The notes below the pieces were generated by a model, which had not been told where the DNA came from, ran no database searches, and was given only the letters and a program-made list of their open reading frames with translations. 64,000 nucleotides of DNA, from positions 744,001-808,000 of the forward strand of contig NZ_LT607753.1 in NCBI RefSeq assembly GCF_900090295.1, written 5' to 3'. A program made the position numbers and the translations under genes. Below are positions 37,649 to 46,490 of the stretch, one piece after another. Numbering within the stretch: position 1 is the first letter of the stretch; every line of letters starts with the position of its first letter. This DNA comes from Micromonospora coxensis (GTDB lineage: Bacteria; Actinomycetota; Actinomycetes; Mycobacteriales; Micromonosporaceae).

Positions 37649-38572
37649 ATGCGCACCCCTTCCGAGCCCGGCGGGCTGACCACGACCGAGCGGGCGGTCG
37701 ACGCCCGCTTCCGCGCCGTCCTGGCGCGGCTGCCCCGGCACAGCGCGGCCGGCTGGCTCACCGAGTTCGCGGTCTTCGGGCTCAAGCAGGCCTGGGCGTG
37801 CGTCTTCGGCGCCGCGATGCTGGCGGTCATCCTCTCGGCGCACCTCTGGTACCCCCGGGACGGGGCGCTGGCCCGCAACGACTTCCTGACCCTCGCCGCC
37901 GTCGCCATCCAGGTCGCCATGGTCGCCGGACGCCTGGAGACGCTGCGTGAGCTGCGTGTGGTGATCCTGTTCCACCTCGTCGGCACGGCCATGGAGGTGT
38001 TCAAGACGCACGTCGGCTCGTGGTCGTACGACCCCGACGGGGTGCTGCGCCTCGGCGGGGTTCCGCTGTTCAGCGGCTTCATGTACGCCGCGGTCGGCTC
38101 GTACATGGTGCGGGTCAACCGGCTGTTCGACCTGCGGTTCGCGCGCTACCCGAAGCGCTGGGTGACGGCCGTGGTGGCCGCCGCGATCTACGCCAACTTC
38201 TTCACCAACCACTACGTCCTCGACGTCCGGTGGCTGCTCATCGCCGTCGTCGCGCTCGTCTTCGGGCGCTGCGTCATGCACTTCCGCATCTTCCGGCTCC
38301 GGTGGCGCATGCCGCTGCTGCTGGCCTTCCTCCTCGTCGCCTTCTTCATCTGGCTGGCCGAGAACATCGCCACCTGGTCGAACGCCTGGCTCTACCCCAG
38401 CCAGCTCGGCGGGTGGCACCCGGTGTCGCCGGAGAAGCTCGCGTCGTGGTTCCTCCTCATGATCATCTCGGTCGTGCTGGTCACCTGGATCTCGCCGCCG
38501 CAGCCGCCGGACGACGGACCGGCGGCCGTACCGTCGGACGCCGAGCCCCGCCCGGCGGCGGCGACGGGTTGA
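37649..38572 (+). CDS. DUF817 family membrane protein
   Basis: 307 aa with about seven membrane segments. Signature stretches of DUF817 (YoaT-like) are FGLKQAWACVFGAAMLAVIL, LFHLVGTAMEVFKTHVGSWS, PLFSGFMYAAVGSYMVR, and LAENIATWSNAWLYPSQLGG near the end. The family is uncharacterised. The C-terminal 35 residues are polar and Pro/Ala-rich. A GC hairpin 15 nt after the stop (38587-38606) could terminate the transcript before the ECF sigma operon. Confidence 0.88.
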   Translation: MRTPSEPGGLTTTERAVDARFRAVLARLPRHSAAGWLTEFAVFGLKQAWACVFGAAMLAVILSAHLWYPRDGALARNDFLTLAAVAIQVAMVAGRLETLRELRVVILFHLVGTAMEVFKTHVGSWSYDPDGVLRLGGVPLFSGFMYAAVGSYMVRVNRLFDLRFARYPKRWVTAVVAAAIYANFFTNHYVLDVRWLLIAVVALVFGRCVMHFRIFRLRWRMPLLLAFLLVAFFIWLAENIATWSNAWLYPSQLGGWHPVSPEKLASWFLLMIISVVLVTWISPPQPPDDGPAAVPSDAEPRPAAATG

Positions 38573-38586
38573 GCCGGGTTCGGCAC

Positions 38587-38606
38587 CCCCGCCGACCACG
38601 GCGGGG
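38587..38606. terminator. GC hairpin after the DUF817 gene
   Basis: CCCCGCCG-ACCA-CGGCGGGG, a perfect 8-bp stem with a 4-nt loop and no U tract. Such hairpins commonly serve as terminators in actinomycetes. Confidence 0.5.
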
Positions 38607-38663
38607 CCCCGCGCGCGCCGGTCGCGCGGACACACCCGCCCGTGTGCCGGACAGGTACCGGGC

Positions 38664-39224
38664 ATGAGCGAGCAACACCACGTCCCGGAGCGCGAAGCCC
38701 GGTTCACCCAGCTGTACGGAGCCACGTACGCCGACCTCCTGCGGTTCGTCCAGCGCCGGGTCCACCCGACCCACGCCGAGGACGTGGCCGCGGACGCCTT
38801 CCTGGTCGCCTGGCGTCGGCTCGACGACCTGCCGGACGACACCGGAGACGCCCGGGCGTGGCTCTTCGGCATCGCTCGCGGCGTCATCCTCAACACCGTT
38901 CGGGGCGCCAGCCGTCAACGGGCGCTGCGGATCCGCCTCGCGGAGGCTCCCACCGCCGCGGCCCACCTCGACACCGACATGATCGCCCACCGGGTCGACC
39001 TCGCCCACGCCTGGCGACGACTCTCCGACGTCCACCAGGAAGCCCTCGCCCTGAGCGTCTTCGACGGGCTCACGGCGCCCCAGGCGGCCCGCGTGCTCGA
39101 CATCTCGTCCGTCGCGTTCCGGCTGCGCCTCAGCAAGGCGCGACGGGCCCTGAGACTCCACACCGGCCATGTGCCGCCGCCCTCGCCCGCGCCGGCGGGC
39201 CTCCCCGAAGGGATCACGCCGTGA
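38664..39224 (+). CDS. ECF-type RNA polymerase sigma factor
   Basis: 186 aa. Region 2 is FTQLYGATYADLLRFVQRRV...AEDVAADAFLVAWRRL, then WLFGIARGVILNTVRG, and region 4 is LSDVHQEALALSVFDGLTAP followed by AARVLDISSVAFRLRLSKAR. Standard ECF length. Its TGA overlaps the GTG start of a membrane protein gene (GTGA, 39221-39224), the usual arrangement of an ECF sigma factor with its regulator. Target promoters unknown. Confidence 0.93.
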   Translation: MSEQHHVPEREARFTQLYGATYADLLRFVQRRVHPTHAEDVAADAFLVAWRRLDDLPDDTGDARAWLFGIARGVILNTVRGASRQRALRIRLAEAPTAAAHLDTDMIAHRVDLAHAWRRLSDVHQEALALSVFDGLTAPQAARVLDISSVAFRLRLSKARRALRLHTGHVPPPSPAPAGLPEGITP

Positions 39225-40030
39225 AGCGTCATGACGTCTCCATCGACACCCTGCGTTCGCTCGACCCGGCCGACCACGCGGTCGACCCCCGCAGTCCACG
39301 GGCGCGGGCCGACCTCGCCCGGATCCTCGCGACCGATCCGGCAGCCGCCGGCTCGCCCCGACCCGCCACGGCCGAGCCTGCCGTGCCGTCACGCACCCGA
39401 TGGCTGGTCCTCGCCGGTGCCACCACCGTGGTCGCCGCCGTGGCCGGCGTGCTCCTGCCCCTCTCCGGGGACAGCCACGCCTTCGCCGGCTGGACCACCA
39501 GCCCGACCGCGATGACTCCCAGGGCGGCGGCGAAGGCCACCGATTCCTGTCGGGAACAGCACGAGGACGGGCCACACCACGCCGACCGACAGCTGGCCTC
39601 CGCCCGGGCCGCCGTGACCGAGCGGCGCGGCGACTGGACGATGGTGGTCCTGGCCGGCGACCAGGGCTTCGCCGCGATGTGCCTGACCAACGACGAACTC
39701 GGCCTCTTTTCCAACGCCTCGATCGGCTCGATCGGCACGCCGGACGGCTTCACCGAGCCGGCTCCGCGTGAGGTGCGGGTGACCGACCTCGGGACGGGAA
39801 CCATCGCGGACGGCACCGTGTCGGTGGCCGCCGGGTACGCCGGTGCCGACGTGGTCGGGGTGACCTACGCGAGCACGGAGCACGGGCGGGTGGAGGCCAC
39901 GGTGTCCGGGGGGCACTTCGCCCTCTGGCTCCCCGGCGACGAGCTCGACGACGCGGTCACCGACGGTGTCGAGGCCGAGGTGACCTACCGCGACGGCACC
40001 TCGGGAACGGTCACCCTGCGGCTCGGCTGA
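39221..40030 (+). CDS. Single-pass membrane protein, putative regulator partner of the ECF sigma factor
   Basis: 269 aa. About 55 cytoplasmic residues (HDVSIDTLRSLDPADHAVDP...LARILATDPAA), one membrane helix (WLVLAGATTVVAAVAGVLLP) and an extracytoplasmic domain of about 190 residues. The topology and the GTGA overlap with the sigma gene suggest an anti-sigma-like role, but no zinc-binding HxxxCxxC motif is present. The extracytoplasmic part has two Cys (in DSCREQ and AAMCLTND) that could form a disulfide. It may be a membrane protein of unknown function regulated by, rather than regulating, the sigma factor. Confidence 0.8.
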   Translation: MKRHDVSIDTLRSLDPADHAVDPRSPRARADLARILATDPAAAGSPRPATAEPAVPSRTRWLVLAGATTVVAAVAGVLLPLSGDSHAFAGWTTSPTAMTPRAAAKATDSCREQHEDGPHHADRQLASARAAVTERRGDWTMVVLAGDQGFAAMCLTNDELGLFSNASIGSIGTPDGFTEPAPREVRVTDLGTGTIADGTVSVAAGYAGADVVGVTYASTEHGRVEATVSGGHFALWLPGDELDDAVTDGVEAEVTYRDGTSGTVTLRLG

Positions 40031-40041
40031 CCCCAGGGTGA

Positions 40042-40083
40042 CGATGGTGGTGGGGACCCGTCCGGCGGTCCCCACCACCATCG
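40042..40083. terminator. Strong GC hairpin terminator
   Basis: CGATGGTGGTGGGGACC (40042-40058) and its exact complement (40067-40083) form a 17-bp perfect stem with an 8-nt loop, 11 nt after the ECF operon. No U tract follows, as is common in high-GC actinomycetes. Confidence 0.85.
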
Positions 40084-40154
40084 GGCCCGCGGCGCCGATG
40101 AGTCTCCGGATCGCCGACGGTCCACCACACTGATTACCCGATGGAAGGAGACCC

Positions 40155-40682
40155 ATGGCCAAGCTGCTGTACTCGGCGACGGCATCGCTCGACGGTTACA
40201 TCGCCGGCCCGGGCGGCGACATGTCCTGGCTGACCGAGCACCTGACGGGCGACAACCCGACGGCACTTCGTCTGCTGGCCGAAGTCGGCGCGATCCTGGC
40301 CGGCAACACCACCTTCGGCGGCGACGACCCGAACCGCGGCACCGACAACGAGGGGGCGTTCGGCGGCCAGTACCACGGCCCGGCGTTCGTCCTCACCCAC
40401 CGGCCGCCGGCCGAGCCGCCGCAGGGCGTCACCTTCGTCAGCGACCTGCACAGCGCCGTCGCGCAGGCCAAGGAGGCCGCCGGCGACAGGTACGTGAACG
40501 TCCTCGGCGCGAGCGTCGCCCGGCAGTGCATCGAGGCCGGCCTGCTCGACGAGATCCTGATCTTCTTCGCCCCGGTGCTGCTGGGCGACGGGGTACGCAT
40601 CTTCGACCAGCCCGGCGGCGCCCGGGTACGCCTGGCGCCGATCGCGGACGAGTCGGCGCACTGGTACCGCGTCGTCCACTGA
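40155..40682 (+). CDS. RibD C-terminal / dihydrofolate reductase-like protein
   Basis: 175 aa. N terminus AKLLYSATASLDGYIAGPGG is the typical start of this family; GAILAGNTTFGG, FVLTHRPPAEPPQG, VNVLGASVARQCIEAGLLDE and ILIFFAPVLLGDGVRIF follow. These proteins are NADPH-dependent reductase-fold enzymes; most stand-alone members have no proven substrate. ATG 40155 has GAAGGAG upstream. Monocistronic between two strong hairpins' worth of intergenic DNA. Confidence 0.9.
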   Translation: MAKLLYSATASLDGYIAGPGGDMSWLTEHLTGDNPTALRLLAEVGAILAGNTTFGGDDPNRGTDNEGAFGGQYHGPAFVLTHRPPAEPPQGVTFVSDLHSAVAQAKEAAGDRYVNVLGASVARQCIEAGLLDEILIFFAPVLLGDGVRIFDQPGGARVRLAPIADESAHWYRVVH

Positions 40683-40770
40683 ACGGCGTCCTGCTCACAC
40701 CCGCTGCCCGACCCCACCCACCTGACCTCGGCGAACGTCTGCGCGCCCCCACCCGAGGGCGGTCGCACAT

Positions 40771-40799
40771 CCGTCAACTACATTGACGGCCGTCGACGG
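40771..40799. promoter_or_regulatory. Operator-like repeat cluster before the nuclease gene
   Basis: CCGTCAA-CTACA-TTGACGG is a perfect 7-bp inverted repeat (40771-40789), immediately followed by the palindrome CCGTCGACGG (40790-40799). The repeat overlaps the -35 hexamer of the predicted promoter, so a repressor bound here would block transcription. No regulator gene is adjacent. Confidence 0.55.
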
Positions 40800-40812
40800 A
40801 TCTTTGTACGTT
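40783..40812 (+). promoter_or_regulatory. Predicted housekeeping promoter of the nuclease gene
   Basis: TTGACG (40783-40788), an 18-nt spacer and TACGTT (40807-40812), a good match to the vegetative sigma-70 class promoter, about 60 nt before the ATG at 40873. Confidence 0.6.
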
Positions 40813-40872
40813 CCCGCCACGACGCCGGCTGCTTCTCGCACCAGGCGGCCGGTCACGCAGACCGGAGGGAAC

Positions 40873-43437
40873 ATGACACGGGGAAGATCCGCACGCCGCC
40901 TGCTCGCCACGACGGCGACCGGCGCGCTGCTGGCTATGGGGCTGACCGGCCCCGCACAGGCGGTGCCGGAGCCGGCGCCGCGCGGCGCGCCACCGGCCGC
41001 CGCCACGGCCGACGGCCTGCTCAGCTACGTGGGCAAGCCGGTCCAGGACGCCACCGGCCGATTCGTCCTGCCGCAGGGCACACGGTCGTCGACCGCGAGC
41101 GCCACCGATGCGCGCCGCACCGCCGAGCGGCTCGACCAGCACTCCTTCAACGATCCGCTGAACTCGCTCGCGGCCACCGACCCGCGCCGGCCGCCCGTCC
41201 AGCCGGGTGGTCCCGAGGTGGAGGACTGCCTCAACAGCGACGGCGCGCGCAGCGCGTTCGGTCGGGTCTACAACCGGTTCATGTGGTGCCAGCGGTGGAC
41301 GCTGTCCGCGGTGCGCGGCAGCGCCCAGGTTCCCGGCGGCATCAAGCTCGCCACGATGGACATGGACTTCTCCGCCGTCGCGTACGGCCGCGACGACGGC
41401 AACCGCGGGGTCACCGTCTTCTTCCGGGGCGACAGCCTGGCGCTGTGGCCGGCGAACGGGTACATCCGCGCCGACGCCAAGCTGTACCAGCGCATCGACT
41501 GTGAGGGCGAGTCCGGCTGCGGCACGTCCGACGCGTACGTGATGCGCCCGCTGAGCCAGTGGATGAACACCTGGCACTCGTGGACGATCGACTCCGACCG
41601 CTCGCGCAGCACCGCCGCGGATCTGGTGCTGCGCCACAAGTGGTCGTTCGAGGGCTACCTGGTCGACAGCTTCAACGTACGGCTGCCGGGCAGCGAGTCG
41701 GAGAAGCGCACGATCCGCTGCGACTCGGCGACCATCTTCGGGTCGAAGCGACGCGGCGCCTGCATCTTCGACGACGTGACGCCGCACCTGCAGTACTCGG
41801 TGAAGGACCCGAAGGTCGACGAGGTGGCCGAGCACATCCGGTGCGCGCAGGAGGCGCCGTACTGCGCCACCTGGCCGGCGAAGGACACGGCCAAGCTCAT
41901 CCCGGGCAAGTTCGTGGAGGGCCAACGCAACGACCTCCTCGCGCTGCACCGGGTGCGCTCGGCGAAGACGAACAGCCCGATCGCGGACGCGAACCGCCGG
42001 GTCGTGCGCGCGGCCTGCGCCAAGTTGCCGACGCACGTGTACGACACGTCGAAGGGTCAGGAGTGCGACGAGTACCCCTTCGCCTCCACCAAGGAGGGCG
42101 CGGCCTGCTGCGACCCGCCGGCGTTCGACTGGGACTACTCCATCCTCGGCGTGAGCGGCGCCGACAACAACTGCGCCGGGCAGGGGTTGAAGGCCTACTA
42201 CCGCAGCGACCGGATCCTCTACCACCAGGACGGATTCTTCGTACGGATCACCGACACGCCGGTGGCGGGGCCGGCGACCTGCGACGTGACGCCCGGCGAC
42301 CCGGAGACCGACGACGACGTCGATCCCGACGGCGGCGGCCCGATCCCGGTCGACCACGCGCCGACGGCGAACGCCGGCCCGGACGTCTCCGGCGACGAGG
42401 GCCGCCCGGTGGTGTTGCGGGGCAGCGCCTCCGATCCCGAACTCGGCACGCCGAACGTGGCGTGGGGATACCGGCCGGTCAGCGGGGTCGACCCCGGCGC
42501 GTCGTGCTCGTTCGGTGACGGCGCCGCTGCCACCACCACCGTCAGCTGCACCGACGACGGGGTCTGGGAGGTCACCATCCACGCCAACGACGGCGTGAAC
42601 CCCGGCGTCAGCGACTCGGCGCTGGTGACGCTGCACAACGTGGCGCCGGGCTTCGGCCCCGGCGCCGCACCGGCCCGGACCGCCGTCGCGCCGGGGCCGC
42701 CACCGGGTCCGGGCCTGTCCAGCCCGCAGCCGTGGCAGGTGTTCCGCGCCGGCACGGCCGTGCCGCTGGTGGCGGCGTTCACCGAGCCCGCCGAGAACGA
42801 CACCCACACCTGCGTCACGAACTGGGACGACGGCAGCACCACCAGCTACCCGGCCGTCGACCTCGCCTGTCAGGGCAGCCACACGTTCGCCCACCCGGGC
42901 ATGTACACGATCCGGACCACGGTGACCGACGACGACGGCGGCAGCGCCGGCGCGGAGGTGCTGGTGATCGTCTACGACCCGGATGCCGGCTTCGCCACCG
43001 CCGGCGGGCACCTCGCCTCACCGGCCGGCGCGATCACCGGCGCGCCGACCGCCACCGGGCAGGGGCACTTCCAGTTCAACCCGAAGTACCTGCCCCACGA
43101 CGAGGGCCCGGCGCCGGGCAACGGCAAGGTGCGCTTCGACGTCAAGGGCACGTCCTTCCGGCTGGCGGACGAGTCGCTCGAATGGCTGGTGGTCACGCCC
43201 GACGACAGGATCGCGGTGAAGGGCACCGCGACGGTCGACGGCAGGAGCGGGTACGGCTTCGTGGCGTACGGCCACGACGCCGATCCGGACGGCTTCCGCC
43301 TGGTGGCCTGGCCGCTGTCGGCGGGGGCGTACCCGCAGGACACGCTGAGCTACGACAACCGGCCGGGCGCCGATTATGATGTCGACGTCGCGGACCCGCA
43401 GGCCGTCGACAGCGGCTCCATCCAGGCTCACCACTAG
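40873..43437 (+). CDS. Secreted NucA/NucB-type nuclease with PKD domains
   Basis: 854 aa. Signal peptide with an arginine-rich start, hydrophobic core and AQA cleavage site near residue 30. In the middle is the NucA/NucB endonuclease signature: CDEYPFASTKEGA beginning at Cys398, with the acidic pair Asp399-Glu400. PKD/Ig-like domains follow (DHAPTANAGPDVSGDEGRPV and FAHPGMYTIRTTVTDDDGGS), then a C-terminal domain of unknown type. Much larger than Bacillus NucA or NucB. Likely an exported nuclease that degrades DNA outside the cell. ATG 40873 has GGAGGGA upstream. Confidence 0.85.
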   Translation: MTRGRSARRLLATTATGALLAMGLTGPAQAVPEPAPRGAPPAAATADGLLSYVGKPVQDATGRFVLPQGTRSSTASATDARRTAERLDQHSFNDPLNSLAATDPRRPPVQPGGPEVEDCLNSDGARSAFGRVYNRFMWCQRWTLSAVRGSAQVPGGIKLATMDMDFSAVAYGRDDGNRGVTVFFRGDSLALWPANGYIRADAKLYQRIDCEGESGCGTSDAYVMRPLSQWMNTWHSWTIDSDRSRSTAADLVLRHKWSFEGYLVDSFNVRLPGSESEKRTIRCDSATIFGSKRRGACIFDDVTPHLQYSVKDPKVDEVAEHIRCAQEAPYCATWPAKDTAKLIPGKFVEGQRNDLLALHRVRSAKTNSPIADANRRVVRAACAKLPTHVYDTSKGQECDEYPFASTKEGAACCDPPAFDWDYSILGVSGADNNCAGQGLKAYYRSDRILYHQDGFFVRITDTPVAGPATCDVTPGDPETDDDVDPDGGGPIPVDHAPTANAGPDVSGDEGRPVVLRGSASDPELGTPNVAWGYRPVSGVDPGASCSFGDGAAATTTVSCTDDGVWEVTIHANDGVNPGVSDSALVTLHNVAPGFGPGAAPARTAVAPGPPPGPGLSSPQPWQVFRAGTAVPLVAAFTEPAENDTHTCVTNWDDGSTTSYPAVDLACQGSHTFAHPGMYTIRTTVTDDDGGSAGAEVLVIVYDPDAGFATAGGHLASPAGAITGAPTATGQGHFQFNPKYLPHDEGPAPGNGKVRFDVKGTSFRLADESLEWLVVTPDDRIAVKGTATVDGRSGYGFVAYGHDADPDGFRLVAWPLSAGAYPQDTLSYDNRPGADYDVDVADPQAVDSGSIQAHH

Positions 43438-43442
43438 CTCGT

Positions 43443-43484
43443 CGCTGCGCCGTCCCCGCCCGGGTCGGCGGGGACGGCGCAGCG
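43443..43484. terminator. Strong GC hairpin between nuclease and small-protein genes
   Basis: CGCTGCGCCGTCCCCGC and its complement form a 17-bp perfect stem with an 8-nt loop (43460-43467), starting 6 nt after the nuclease stop. It should limit transcription into the gene at 43506, which may be read at a reduced level or from its own promoter. Confidence 0.85.
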
Positions 43485-43505
43485 CACCGCCGGAAGGGAC
43501 ACCCC

Positions 43506-43964
43506 GTGCCGGAGCTCGTCACCGCCCTCGACACCACGGTCCTGGTCGAGCACGGCACCTTCGACCTGCTCGACGACGGCGGCCCGCAACGCGCCGGGAT
43601 GGACTTCGCCGACCGTGCCCGGTGGTTGGCGGCCGGCCCGAACGCGGTCACCGTGCGCAGCGCCGCCGCGTGGGACCACGTGGCAGGGCTGCGGCTGGAG
43701 GTGTGGGACGGCCCGGCGCCGGAGCAGCCGGGCTGGGCCGACCGCCGTGACGCGCAGGCCCGGTTCGACTCCGGGCTGGTGGAGGTGAACCCGTTGGTCG
43801 ACGCCGGTGAGGACGAGGAGGCGGTGGAGCTGGCGCCGGGCCGCTACGCGGTGCGCGCGTACGTCGCCGGCCGCGACGAACTGCTCGCCGTGCAGCACCA
43901 GCCGGACGCCGACCTGGACGGCATCGAGCGGTACCTGATCCAGTTCTGGCCGGTCCGGCAGTAG
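43506..43964 (+). CDS. Small acidic protein, possible nuclease inhibitor (ComJ/Nin-like?)
   Basis: 152 aa, acidic, no signal peptide. Predicted beta-rich: VLVEHGTFDLLDDGG, NAVTVRSAAAW, LRLEVWDG, ELAPGRYAVRAYVAGRD and the C-terminal ERYLIQFWPV. I do not recognise the family with certainty. In Bacillus, NucA is encoded with its inhibitor Nin (ComJ), also a small beta-rich protein, and the size, the ordering of beta segments and the position after a NucA-like gene suggest an equivalent. This is inference. GTG 43506 has GGAAGGGA upstream. Confidence 0.6.
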   Translation: MPELVTALDTTVLVEHGTFDLLDDGGPQRAGMDFADRARWLAAGPNAVTVRSAAAWDHVAGLRLEVWDGPAPEQPGWADRRDAQARFDSGLVEVNPLVDAGEDEEAVELAPGRYAVRAYVAGRDELLAVQHQPDADLDGIERYLIQFWPVRQ

Positions 43965-44033
43965 CGACGTCGTAGCCCGACGAGGTGGGCCGATCGGCGA
44001 CGGGCGCACCCGGCGGCGGCCCGGCAGCCCTGC

Positions 44034-45842
44034 TCAGCCGGCCCGCAGTGACGACGCGACGGTGGTCCCGATCGCGTCGGCCAGCTCGCCCGGGTGGGTG
44101 AGCTGCGGGTGGTGACCGGCGCCCGGGATCGTGGTGACCCGGTGTCGGTCGCCCAGCGCCGCCAGCGCCTCCGGTGACAGCGGGTCGTGCTCGCCGACGA
44201 CGAGATGGACCTCGCCGGTGAAGGCCAGCAGCCGCTGCCGCAGTGCCCTGCGCGTGCGCCGCCGCGCGCCTCGGGCGAGCAGTCGCGCGATCCGGCGTGC
44301 GACGCCCGGCCGGCGCAGGTCGACGACGCTGCTCTCCAACGCGTCGGCGAATTCCTCGCTGCCCAGCAGGGTGCGCGACAGCGCCGACGCGGTCACGAAC
44401 CGGAGGTACGCCGCGGTCAGCGGCACCAGCCTGGTCGGCAGGCTCGGCGCGGGCTGGAGGAAGGCCGGTGCGACCAGGGTCAGCCGGTCCACCCGCTCGG
44501 GATGCGCCGAGGCGAACTCGACGGCGGCCGCGGCGCCGACGGAGTGCCCGACGAGGTGCAGGCCGTCCCGCCCCTCGGTCACGGCGGCCAGCCAGGGGGC
44601 CCATCGGCGCTCGTCGCCGGCGCTCATGCCCAGGCCCGGCAGATCGAGCACCCGGGCCGGCTCGGGCATGGCGTCCACGGTGTCGGCCCAGGTGTCGGCA
44701 TTGACCGGGAGCCCCGGCAGGACCAGGGTGCGTCCGGCGGCGTCGCCGAGGCCGAACGTGTGCACGCCGGCGTACGACGCGAACCCCCGGCCCGGCCCGC
44801 CGCGTGACCGACCGAACCGGTGCGCGGCGAGGTGGTCGGCCCAGCGCAGGATCGACGGCAGCGTCTCCGGCTGGGTGAGCCCGTGGGCGGCGGCCAGCTC
44901 GTGTGCCGGCGCCGTCGGGTAGCGATCGGACGACAGGAAGCTCAGCGTCTCGGGATCGGCCTTCGTCAGCCGGCTCGGCAGCCGCTTCACCAGGCGGACG
45001 GGGATCCGCAGGCGTGGCACGGGGACCTGGTAGTGCGCGGCGACCGCCTGGAGCAGGTCCGGCAGCGGGGGCGTGTCGTCGTCCAGCACCCAGTAGGACT
45101 GCCCGACGGCCTCGGGCACCGTCGGCACCAGCGCCATGAACCGCGCGAGATGGTCGACGGTGACGACGGGCACGAAGGTGTCGCCGTCGCCCGGGAGCGC
45201 GGCGAGCCTGCCGTGCCAGAGCTCCCGCAGGTTCGCCGCCAGGCCGATCAGTTGATCGGACTCGCCCGTCGCGCCGACACCGGACACCGTGGCGGGGTTG
45301 ATGATCGTGACCGGCACGCCGAGGTTCGTGGCGGTCGTCCGCACGACGCCGTCGGCCTCGATCTTCGAGGCCTCGTAGGCGCCGAGTCGGGCGTACGCCT
45401 CGGCCGAGCGCGCTGCCGGCCGGGCGCCGTGGCTGCTGACGCGGTACCCGGAGACGTGGACCAGCCGGGGCGACCCGGGCAGGCGCGCGGCCAGCAGGAC
45501 GATGCGCCGGGCGCTGGCCACGTTGCCCCGGACCGCCTCGTCCACCGACATCCCGAACCGGAACGCGCCCGCGAGGTTGTAGATCTCCGTGACGCCGCGC
45601 AGCGCGGCTGAGTCGGCCGCGAGCCCGAGGTCCTCGGAGGCGAAGTCGACCACGACCGACGCGACGTCGCCGGTGACGCCGTGGCGGCCCAGCCATCCAC
45701 TCAGCCGGTCGGCCGAGTCGGCGCCGCGCACCGCGGCGGTCACCGGGATGCCCTGGGCGGTCAACTCGACGATCAGCCAGCGGCCGAGGAACCCGGTCGC
45801 GCCGAACACCAGAGCGCGCCGATCGGCTCCGGCCCGGATCAC
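44034..45842 (-). CDS. NAD-dependent epimerase/SDR domain fused to alpha/beta hydrolase
   Basis: 602 aa. The N-terminal extended-SDR domain has ALVFGATGFLGRWLIVEL (GxxGxxG at 14-20), NLAGAFRF, LVHVSGYRVSS and the YEASK active-site pair. From about residue 355 an alpha/beta hydrolase follows, with LVLPGLPVNADTWAD, the nucleophile elbow LVGHSVGAAAAVEFA and a C-terminal GAGHHPQLTHPGEL with the catalytic His. The fusion suggests sequential action on one substrate, perhaps an ester or ketone. Its ATG overlaps the stop of the TetR gene (ATGA), so both are in one operon under TetR control. Confidence 0.88.
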   Translation of the reverse strand: MIRAGADRRALVFGATGFLGRWLIVELTAQGIPVTAAVRGADSADRLSGWLGRHGVTGDVASVVVDFASEDLGLAADSAALRGVTEIYNLAGAFRFGMSVDEAVRGNVASARRIVLLAARLPGSPRLVHVSGYRVSSHGARPAARSAEAYARLGAYEASKIEADGVVRTTATNLGVPVTIINPATVSGVGATGESDQLIGLAANLRELWHGRLAALPGDGDTFVPVVTVDHLARFMALVPTVPEAVGQSYWVLDDDTPPLPDLLQAVAAHYQVPVPRLRIPVRLVKRLPSRLTKADPETLSFLSSDRYPTAPAHELAAAHGLTQPETLPSILRWADHLAAHRFGRSRGGPGRGFASYAGVHTFGLGDAAGRTLVLPGLPVNADTWADTVDAMPEPARVLDLPGLGMSAGDERRWAPWLAAVTEGRDGLHLVGHSVGAAAAVEFASAHPERVDRLTLVAPAFLQPAPSLPTRLVPLTAAYLRFVTASALSRTLLGSEEFADALESSVVDLRRPGVARRIARLLARGARRRTRRALRQRLLAFTGEVHLVVGEHDPLSPEALAALGDRHRVTTIPGAGHHPQLTHPGELADAIGTTVASSLRAG

Positions 45843-46468
45843 TTGCCGGCCTCCGTCGGGACCGGCGGAAGGTCGAGCAGGGTGCGCAGCGTCCGCGCGG
45901 CGTCCCGCATCGGCTGGACGTCGCGCCGGGCGCGCGCCACGATCATCGCGCCCTCGACCAGGCTGATGACCGACGACGCGGTCGCCCGCGCCGCGGTCGC
46001 GCCGTGTCCGCGGCTGACCAGGAAGTCGGCGACCGGGACGATCCAGCTCTCGTAGGCCCGCTCGCAGGCACTGCGCAGCCGCTCACTCTCGACCCCCATC
46101 TCCAGCGCCACCACCGACACCGGGCACCCGACGCTGAAGTCGCTCTCCACCAGCATCCGGCACAACACCTCGAGTACGGACTCCACGACCGACCCGGCGC
46201 TCGACCGCGGGTCGGCAGCCGTGAGGGCGTCGGTGATCAACGTCTCGAAGCGCTCAGCCGCGAGCCCGACGGCACGCTCGCCGAGTTGCTCCTTGCCTTC
46301 GGGGAAGTGGAAGTAGAGCGAGCCCTTCGGCGCCCCGGAGTGCGCCAGCACCGTGTTGAGGCCGCTGCCGGCGTAGCCGTGCACCTGCACCAGCTCGAGC
46401 ATGGATTCGACCATCCGCTGCTGGGTCGCGGCGCCCTTGCTCAGGGAGCCCCTGCTGTGGGAGTTCAT
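45839..46468 (-). CDS. TetR/AcrR-family regulator
   Basis: 209 aa. HTH region QRMVESMLELVQVHGYAGSG followed by LNTVLAHSGAPKGSLYFHFP and EGKEQLGERAV, typical of the LmrA/YxaF branch. ATG 46468. A perfect palindrome TAGACCGGTCTA lies 10 nt upstream, and the gene overlaps the SDR-hydrolase gene downstream, so it most likely represses itself and that enzyme. The inducer is unknown. Confidence 0.92.
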   Translation of the reverse strand: MNSHSRGSLSKGAATQQRMVESMLELVQVHGYAGSGLNTVLAHSGAPKGSLYFHFPEGKEQLGERAVGLAAERFETLITDALTAADPRSSAGSVVESVLEVLCRMLVESDFSVGCPVSVVALEMGVESERLRSACERAYESWIVPVADFLVSRGHGATAARATASSVISLVEGAMIVARARRDVQPMRDAARTLRTLLDLPPVPTEAGK

Positions 46469-46478
46469 GGGCGAACAA

Positions 46479-46490
46479 TAGACCGGTCTA
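46479..46490. promoter_or_regulatory. TetR operator TAGACCGGTCTA
   Basis: Perfect 12-bp palindrome directly upstream of the TetR-family start, of the size and sequence type seen for this regulator branch. Autoregulatory site by position. Confidence 0.75.
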
